A stretch of DNA of 10,440 nt from NCBI GenBank assembly GCA_016786525.1, contig JAEUVW010000116.1:1-10440 (forward strand), in the 5' to 3' direction. Under the pieces are notes generated by a model. The model worked only from the letters and a program-made list of their open reading frames with translations, had not been told where the DNA came from and did no database searches. This stretch comes from Chitinophagaceae bacterium. GTDB taxonomy: Bacteria; Bacteroidota; Bacteroidia; Chitinophagales; Chitinophagaceae. Positions within the stretch are counted from its first letter, which is position 1. Each line of letters opens with the position of its first letter. A program made the position numbers and the translations under genes. Positions 6,860 through 10,440 of the stretch are shown piece by piece.

Positions 6860-8449
6860 ATGTCATTTGCTTCCTCAGAGTCTTTGGTGGAATATGGCAG
6901 CAGGAGGGCGATCATTACCATCACTGCTATCTTCTGCGCATTGCTCGAAATTGTAGACACCACGATTGTGAACGTGGCGCTGCAAACCATGAGCGGTAAT
7001 ATGGGCGCTACGATATCCGAGATCAGCTGGGTGATTACCGCCTATGCTATCGGGAATGTGATCGTGATGCCGATGACCTCCTGGCTGGCCCAGCAGTTCG
7101 GCCGCCGCAATTATTTTGCTGCCTCTATCATTATATTCACGGTATTCTCCTTCATGTGCGGCAGCGCCACCAGTGTACCGCAGCTGATCGTTTATCGTTT
7201 GCTGCAGGGTATGGGCGGCGGAGCCCTGCTCGTGACTTCCCAGACCATCATTACCGAAAGTTACCCGCCGGAAGACCGGGCAAAAGCCACAGCGATCTAT
7301 GGCCTGGGAGTAATTGTAGGCCCGACATTGGGTCCGCCCCTGGGTGGTTATATCGTCGACAACTTTTCCTGGCCTTACATTTTCTACATCAACATTCCCA
7401 TCGGTATCATTGCCGCCATCCTGACCATCCAGTACGTGCGCAGCCCCAAATATGCAGAGAAGACCAAGTCTTCTGATGTGGACTGGATCGGTATCGGTTT
7501 GCTGGCCGTCAGCGTTGGATCGCTGCAGTATGTATTGGAACGCGGGCAGGAAGACGACTGGTTCAGCAATACGGCGATCCTGGTACTGAGTATTGTGGCT
7601 GCAGCGGGTTTGTTTTTCTTCATCTGGCGGGAAATGACCTACCGCAATCCGATTGTAAACTTCAAAGTACTGAAGAACCGGAATCTCCGGGTGGGGACAA
7701 TCCTGTCTTTTGTGCTGGGATTCGGTCTGTATGGCTCCACCTACATTATACCGCTGTACACACAGCAATTGCTGGGCTGGACGGCGCTGCAATCGGGTAT
7801 GCTGATGGTGCCGGCGGCCCTGGCTACCGCTTTTATGATGCCAATTGTGGGTAACCTGATCAAAAAAGGCGTTGCTCCGCAATACCTGCTGGCCGTCGGG
7901 ATGACCTTGTTCTTTATGTTCTGTTTTTCCGGTTATTCGATATTGACACCCGATACGGGCAGGGATGCCTTTTTCGGTATGCTGCTGCTGCGTGGTGTCG
8001 GCCTATCCCTTTTGTTTATCCCGATCACGGCGGTATCGCTGTCCACACTCAAGGGGATGGAGATCGGGCAGGGGGCTTCATTTACCGGCCTGATGCGGCA
8101 GCTGGGCGGCTCTTTCGGTGTCGCGATCATCAATACATACATGTCGCGTAAGAATGCAGGCCACCGGTCCGACCTGGTCGCGCACCTGAGCACGGACAAT
8201 ATGAATACCATGCAAAGGGTAAAACAGATGCAGCAGGGCTTTATGGCCAAAGGCATGAGCGCCGATGCTGCCTTGAAAAGCAGTTATAAATCCCTGGAGT
8301 ATGGGGTGATGAAACAAGCCGCGGTATTGTCCTACATGGATGTATTCCTGATGCTGGGTGTGATGTTCCTGATCTTTGTGCCGGTGGTACTGGTATTGAT
8401 CCGCAGGCAAAAATCGGCTGAGCCGGTGGACTTGTCCAGCGCACATTAG
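6860..8449 (+). CDS. emrB: EmrB/QacA-type DHA2 MFS multidrug transporter
   Basis: The 529-residue protein has the length and about 14 hydrophobic helices expected of DHA2-family drug:H+ antiporters. Motif D1 LEIVDTTIVNVAL is at 29-41, motif A-like WLAQQFGRRNYF at 75-86, motif B RLLQGMGGGAL at 113-123 and motif C GVIVGPTLGPPLGGY at ~150-164. It would extrude hydrophobic compounds from the cytoplasm or inner leaflet, passing them to the adaptor and TolC-like channel encoded upstream. Substrates cannot be predicted. The last helix and short polar tail (ending VDLSSAH) are intact here, but this terminal stretch from codon ATG 8351 is duplicated downstream at 8867. A repeat unit begins one base after the stop codon, so the natural C terminus may have been set by the repeat's arrival; the normal length argues against serious truncation. 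Confidence 0.95.
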   Translation: MSFASSESLVEYGSRRAIITITAIFCALLEIVDTTIVNVALQTMSGNMGATISEISWVITAYAIGNVIVMPMTSWLAQQFGRRNYFAASIIIFTVFSFMCGSATSVPQLIVYRLLQGMGGGALLVTSQTIITESYPPEDRAKATAIYGLGVIVGPTLGPPLGGYIVDNFSWPYIFYINIPIGIIAAILTIQYVRSPKYAEKTKSSDVDWIGIGLLAVSVGSLQYVLERGQEDDWFSNTAILVLSIVAAAGLFFFIWREMTYRNPIVNFKVLKNRNLRVGTILSFVLGFGLYGSTYIIPLYTQQLLGWTALQSGMLMVPAALATAFMMPIVGNLIKKGVAPQYLLAVGMTLFFMFCFSGYSILTPDTGRDAFFGMLLLRGVGLSLLFIPITAVSLSTLKGMEIGQGASFTGLMRQLGGSFGVAIINTYMSRKNAGHRSDLVAHLSTDNMNTMQRVKQMQQGFMAKGMSADAALKSSYKSLEYGVMKQAAVLSYMDVFLMLGVMFLIFVPVVLVLIRRQKSAEPVDLSSAH

Positions 8450-8450
8450 G

Positions 8451-8639
8451 CAAAGGCTTGATACCTTACTTAGTGCTCTTTGTGCGGCTCTTAGTGTCCT
8501 TTGTGGTTCAATAACACAAAAGGGTTCACACGTTGTCATACTAACCTTAGGAGGTATCTATACACTACGCGTTGTCGTGGAGCTTGTTGGTGGGCTGGGC
8601 TGCAAGCCTAAGGCCCCAACACCAACAAGGGCGAAATGC
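8451..8639 (+). repeat. Repeat unit R1 (189 bp), first copy
   Basis: This unit starts one base after the emrB stop and is repeated head-to-tail at 8682-8870 without indels (21 differences in 189 positions by eye, about 89% identity). It contains three recognisable parts. The first is a CTTTGTG-rich segment ending TTTGTGGTTC. The second is a central GTCATACTAACCTTAGGAGGTA stretch ending in TCTATAC. The third is a hairpin with 10-bp arms. CCTTAGG (8545-8551) and CCTAAGG (8607-8613) are also complementary. No coding capacity is convincing on either strand. The central stretch resembles intergenic repeats I recall from Bacteroidota genomes; that is recollection only. Confidence 0.85.
8583..8629. 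other. Hairpin inside repeat R1
   Basis: CTTGTTGGTG (8583-8592) is perfectly complementary to CACCAACAAG (8620-8629), and an inner GGGC (8597-8600) can pair with GCCC (8613-8616). The outer arms are unchanged in R2 (8814-8823 and 8851-8860), whereas the inner pairing is broken there by substitutions. In R3 a 5-base deletion and loss of the right arm remove the structure. No T-tract follows, so it is not a standard terminator. Confidence 0.7.
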
Positions 8640-8681
8640 CAGGGTAAACCATAAAGAGCACAAAGTTTTTCAAAAAGGACT
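8640..8681 (+). repeat. Spacer between R1 and R2 carrying an inverted-repeat left arm
   Basis: This 42-bp segment contains AACCATAAAGAGCACAAAG (8647-8665). It is imperfectly complementary to the CTTTGTG-rich segment of R2 ending CTTTGTGGTT at 8730-8739, so 8647-8739 forms a ~93-bp inverted-repeat element. A diverged relative of the spacer occurs at 9131-9163. R1 has no such left arm because emrB coding sequence lies immediately before it. Confidence 0.6.
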
Positions 8682-8870
8682 CAAAGGCTTGTCGCGAGAC
8701 TTATTGCTCTTTGTGCGGCTCTTAGCCTACTTTGTGGTTCAATAACACAAAAGGGTTCACACGCTGTCATACCGACCTTAGGAGGTATCTATACGCTACG
8801 TGTTACGGTGGAGCTTGTTGGTGTGCTGTGCGGCAAGCCTAAGGCCCCAACACCAACAAGGGCGAAATGC
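8682..8870 (+). repeat. Repeat unit R2 (189 bp), second copy
   Basis: It is colinear with R1 at an offset of 231 bases. Differences cluster near the 5' end (ATACCTT versus TCGCGAG), in the TGTC/CCTA stretch and in the hairpin loop; the last 27 bases, including the right hairpin arm, are identical. The unit ends in ATGC, exactly where the second copy of the emrB 3' end begins. Confidence 0.85.
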
Positions 8871-8965
8871 TGGGTGTGATGTTCCTGATCTTTGTGCCGG
8901 TGGTACTGGTATTGATCCGCAGGCAAAAATCGGCTGAGCCGGTGGACTTGTCCAGCGCACATTAG
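8867..8965 (+). pseudogene. Duplicated 3' fragment of emrB (last 32 codons plus stop)
   Basis: These 99 bases are identical to 8351-8449, the end of the EmrB-like transporter gene, displaced by 516 bases. The copy begins at an in-frame ATG and ends at the same TAG. It could therefore be read as a 32-residue peptide (MLGVMFLIF... through LSSAH) made of the final transmembrane helix and polar tail. No promoter is apparent, so it is best treated as a gene remnant. Identity continues past the stop into repeat R3, showing that gene end and repeat were copied together. Confidence 0.9.
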
Positions 8966-8966
8966 G

Positions 8967-9126
8967 CAAAGGCTTGATACCTTACTTAGTGCACTTTGTG
9001 CGGCTCTTAGTGTCCTTTGTGGTTCAATAACACAAAAGGGTTCACACGTTGTCATACTAACCTTAGGAGGTATCTATACACTACGCGTTGTCGTGAAGCT
9101 TGTTGCTGGGCTGCAAGCCTAAGGCC
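8967..9126 (+). repeat. Repeat unit R3, near-identical truncated copy of R1
   Basis: Together with the emrB fragment before it, this is part of a duplication of 8351-8615. From 8867 to 9105 only two substitutions are seen in 239 bases (at 8993 and 9096). A 5-base deletion (GTGGG, 8590-8594 in R1) then occurs, and similarity ends after AAGGCC at 9126. R1 is far closer to R3 than to R2, so R3 is a recent copy of R1. The deletion removes part of the left hairpin arm. Confidence 0.88.
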
Positions 9127-9208
9127 TCACACCACAAAGTGCTCAAAGCTTTTACAAAGAACGCAAAGGCTTGTCGCGTGCTGAGTGCGCTTTGTGGTTC
9201 CATAACTC
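9127..9208 (+). repeat. Degenerate repeat fragment with inverted ends
   Basis: ACCACAAAG (9131-9139) and CTTTGTGGT (9190-9198) are perfect 9-bp inverted ends of a ~68-bp element. Its left part resembles the R1-R2 spacer. CAAAGGCTTGTCGCG (9164-9178) is identical to the start of R2, and TTTGTGGTTCCATAAC matches the middle of the R unit with one change. It therefore looks like a spacer plus an internally deleted R unit. The remaining bases to 9221 show nothing recognisable. Confidence 0.6.
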
Positions 9209-9221
9209 ATTCAAACATATA

Positions 9222-9257
9222 GTCTTCGTTACAGCTGTAGCGAAGACCATTCTTTTT
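9222..9257 (+). terminator. Possible terminator: palindrome at the surE stop codon
   Basis: GTCTTCGTTACAG (9222-9234) and CTGTAGCGAAGAC (9235-9247) form a 26-bp palindrome with one T-G position, overlapping the surE stop codon. In plus-strand RNA all positions can pair (one wobble) and TTTTT follows at 9253-9257; in surE mRNA the same position is a C-A mismatch and the tail is weaker. It could stop rightward transcription from the efflux operon, or help end surE. The evidence is modest. Confidence 0.35.
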
Positions 9258-10011
9258 CCAGCCTTTGTTTGGCTGTATTGTCGGTCAGGTCAAACTGCAC
9301 CGGAACGATGGAAGCATAATTCCGTTCCAGGGCATGGATATCGGTATCTTCCCCGGGGTCGTTGCAGATAAAATTGCCCACCATCCAGTAATAGTCTTTC
9401 CCATAGGGATCTACCCTGTGTTCAAAGCTTTCTCCCCATTTGGCATCGGCCTGCCTGCAGACCTTCATGCCCCTGAAATCCGCTTCCCGGACACGCGGTA
9501 TGTTGACATTCAGCAAGGTACCGGGTGCCTGGCGTTCTGAGAGCATTTTGCCGGCCACAGCCCTGGCCACTTTCCTGCACACGCTAAAATCTGCTTCAAA
9601 ACTGAAGTCCATCAGCGAAAAGCCCGCTGATGGGATACCCTCAATTGCTGCTTCCATGGCGGCGCTCATGGTGCCGGAGTAAATGACATTGATCGATGCA
9701 TTGGCCCCGTGGTTGATGCCGCTGACACAGATATCCGGTTTGCGCGGCAGGATACGGTTGGTGGCCAGCTTCACGCAGTCTACAGGGGTGCCGCTGCACT
9801 GGTAGGCCTCTATACCGTCGAAAAGATGTACCTGGTGCAGGCGTAGCGGCCTGCCGATCGTAATGGCATGCCCCATGCCTGATTGCGGGCTGTCCGGCGC
9901 TACCACAACGATGGTGCCCAGTCCTTTCATGGCCTCTATAAGGTTGGCGATGCCCGGCGCGGTAATGCCGTCATCGTTGGTGACCAGTATCAGGGGTTTG
10001 TCTGTATCCAT
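9229..10011 (-). CDS. surE: 5'/3'-nucleotidase SurE
   Basis: SurE is a cytosolic metal-dependent phosphatase that dephosphorylates nucleoside monophosphates and is linked to stationary-phase and stress survival. The 260-residue product has the full family pattern: ILVTNDDGITAPG at 8-20 with metal-binding D13-D14, VVVAPDSPQSGMGHAIT at 35-51 with S44, CSGTPVDCVKLA at 72-83 and SGINHGAN at 98-105 with N100. These match the four metal ligands known from Thermotoga SurE. YSGTMSAAMEAAIEGIPS at 111-128 completes the core, and the C-terminal part contains the usual NVNIP. ATG 10011 is supported by a -7 box immediately upstream. It is divergent from rimM, and its 3' end faces the repeat mosaic. Confidence 0.96.
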   Translation of the reverse strand: MDTDKPLILVTNDDGITAPGIANLIEAMKGLGTIVVVAPDSPQSGMGHAITIGRPLRLHQVHLFDGIEAYQCSGTPVDCVKLATNRILPRKPDICVSGINHGANASINVIYSGTMSAAMEAAIEGIPSAGFSLMDFSFEADFSVCRKVARAVAGKMLSERQAPGTLLNVNIPRVREADFRGMKVCRQADAKWGESFEHRVDPYGKDYYWMVGNFICNDPGEDTDIHALERNYASIVPVQFDLTDNTAKQRLEKEWSSLQL

Positions 10012-10015
10012 GGCG

Positions 10016-10044
10016 CAAATGTAGCGTGAATCTTATCCCGGCAA
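10016..10044 (-). promoter_or_regulatory. Promoter of surE, giving a nearly leaderless mRNA
   Basis: On the minus strand TACATTTG (10023-10016) matches TAnnTTTG and ends only four bases before the surE ATG. A TTG (10044-10042) lies 18 bases upstream as a plausible -33 element. Transcription should begin at or within a few bases of the start codon. Confidence 0.6.
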
Positions 10045-10048
10045 CCTG

Positions 10049-10056
10049 TATTTTTG
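10049..10056 (+). promoter_or_regulatory. -7 box of the rimM promoter
   Basis: TATTTTTG matches TAnnTTTG and ends six bases before the rimM ATG, so this transcript too should be almost leaderless. No good -33 TTG is found at the usual distance. The box sits close to the -33 element of the opposing surE promoter (10042-10044), so the two polymerases could interfere. Confidence 0.55.
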
Positions 10057-10062
10057 CCTTCT

Positions 10063-10440
10063 ATGATCAGGATTGGTAAAATAGTGGCCACACACGGGCT
10101 GCAGGGTACATTGATCTTAACCCATATTGCCGGCAAAAAGGATTGGCTCAAAAAAGACGAAGCCATTTTCGTCGCTATGCAAAAGGACAGCCGTATTCCT
10201 TATTACATCACGATGGTCAGGAGGGTAAACGATGAGGAATACCATTTCCAGGTAGAAGACGTACACACGGTGGAGGCGGCCAAAAGGCTGGTCGGGAAAC
10301 AGGTGTATATCGCTCCGGAGGTACTGGGCGAAGCTACCCTGGATAATCCTTTGCTGTGGATCGGTTTTGCTGTGACCGATGCCAGCCTGGGCAGCCTTGG
10401 CCCCCTGATGGATGTCGCGCAAACCGGGCACCAATGGGTC
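10063..10440 (+). CDS. rimM: Ribosome maturation factor RimM (3' end beyond the window)
   Basis: The frame from ATG 10063 stays open to the last base, giving 126 residues of a protein that is usually ~170 long. RimM binds ribosomal protein S19 and assists processing and assembly of the 16S rRNA 3' domain of the 30S subunit. Recognised features are the N-terminal IGKIVATHGLQGTLILTH (residues 4-21), the EDVHTVEAAKRLVGKQVYI segment that closes the RimM N-terminal beta-barrel, and WIGFAVTDASLGSLGPLMDV at the start of the PRC-barrel, followed by TGHQW. The start is supported by the family N terminus and the -7 box six bases upstream. In many bacteria rimM is next to rpsP or trmD; those would be to the right and cannot be seen. 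Confidence 0.92.
   Translation, partial: MIRIGKIVATHGLQGTLILTHIAGKKDWLKKDEAIFVAMQKDSRIPYYITMVRRVNDEEYHFQVEDVHTVEAAKRLVGKQVYIAPEVLGEATLDNPLLWIGFAVTDASLGSLGPLMDVAQTGHQWV

Noticed and set aside
6875..7882. Minus-strand open frame of 335 codons across emrB
   Set aside because: It is an antisense shadow of the transporter gene with no domain-like features.
8545..8556. AGGAGG inside the R units as a Shine-Dalgarno sequence for a hidden small gene
   Set aside because: No suitably spaced start with a sustained frame follows it in any copy, and genes in this window do not show Shine-Dalgarno sequences.
8078..9055. Two minus-strand frames (8078-8539 and 8789-9055) sharing an almost identical N-terminal half, suggesting a duplicated small gene family
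   Set aside because: The shared part is simply the antisense of the duplicated emrB tail and repeat; composition is not protein-like and the sense strand explains the similarity.
8451..9208. Repeat array as a CRISPR
   Set aside because: Units are 189 bp with one 42-bp spacer and internal structure, not short repeats with regular unique spacers; no cas gene is present.

Overview
The window looks like a chromosomal segment from a Bacteroidota bacterium, most likely of the Chitinophagaceae type. The first gene ends in a type IX secretion (Por) sorting tail. Several genes have a TAnnTTTG -7 promoter box, the Bacteroidota sigma factor signature. Shine-Dalgarno sequences are not evident. The efflux genes resemble those of this phylum. 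The family-level placement is an inference; no rRNA gene or other taxonomic marker is present.

Layout. At 1-897 is the 3' part of a secreted SGNH-hydrolase/PKD/T9SS protein, followed by a long hairpin and a strong intrinsic terminator. recG (1096-3201, +) converges with crcB/fluC (3208-3576, -). A four-gene multidrug-efflux operon then reads rightward: a TetR-family repressor (3709-4347), a TolC-like outer-membrane channel (4337-5680), an EmrA-like adaptor (5729-6829) and an EmrB-like 14-helix DHA2 transporter (6860-8449). A 40-bp near-perfect palindrome sits on the promoter in front of the repressor gene and is very probably its own operator. The three efflux proteins would form a complete inner membrane to outer membrane pump under control of the first gene.

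From 8450 to 9228 there is no intact gene. This 779-bp stretch is a mosaic of repeats. It holds a 189-bp unit present twice head-to-tail (about 89% identical) with a 42-bp spacer, then a 260-bp second copy of the emrB 3' end plus the first unit, then a degenerate fragment with inverted ends. The second emrB tail is almost identical to the first and is joined at a 4-bp ATGC microhomology, so the rearrangement appears recent.

At the right end surE (9229-10011, -) and rimM (from 10063, +, cut by the window edge) are divergently transcribed from a 51-bp gap. Both have a -7 box so close to the start codon that their mRNAs should be leaderless or nearly so.

I did not find a clearly new defence or biosynthetic system. 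The most unusual parts are the repeat mosaic behind emrB and the large repressor operator.
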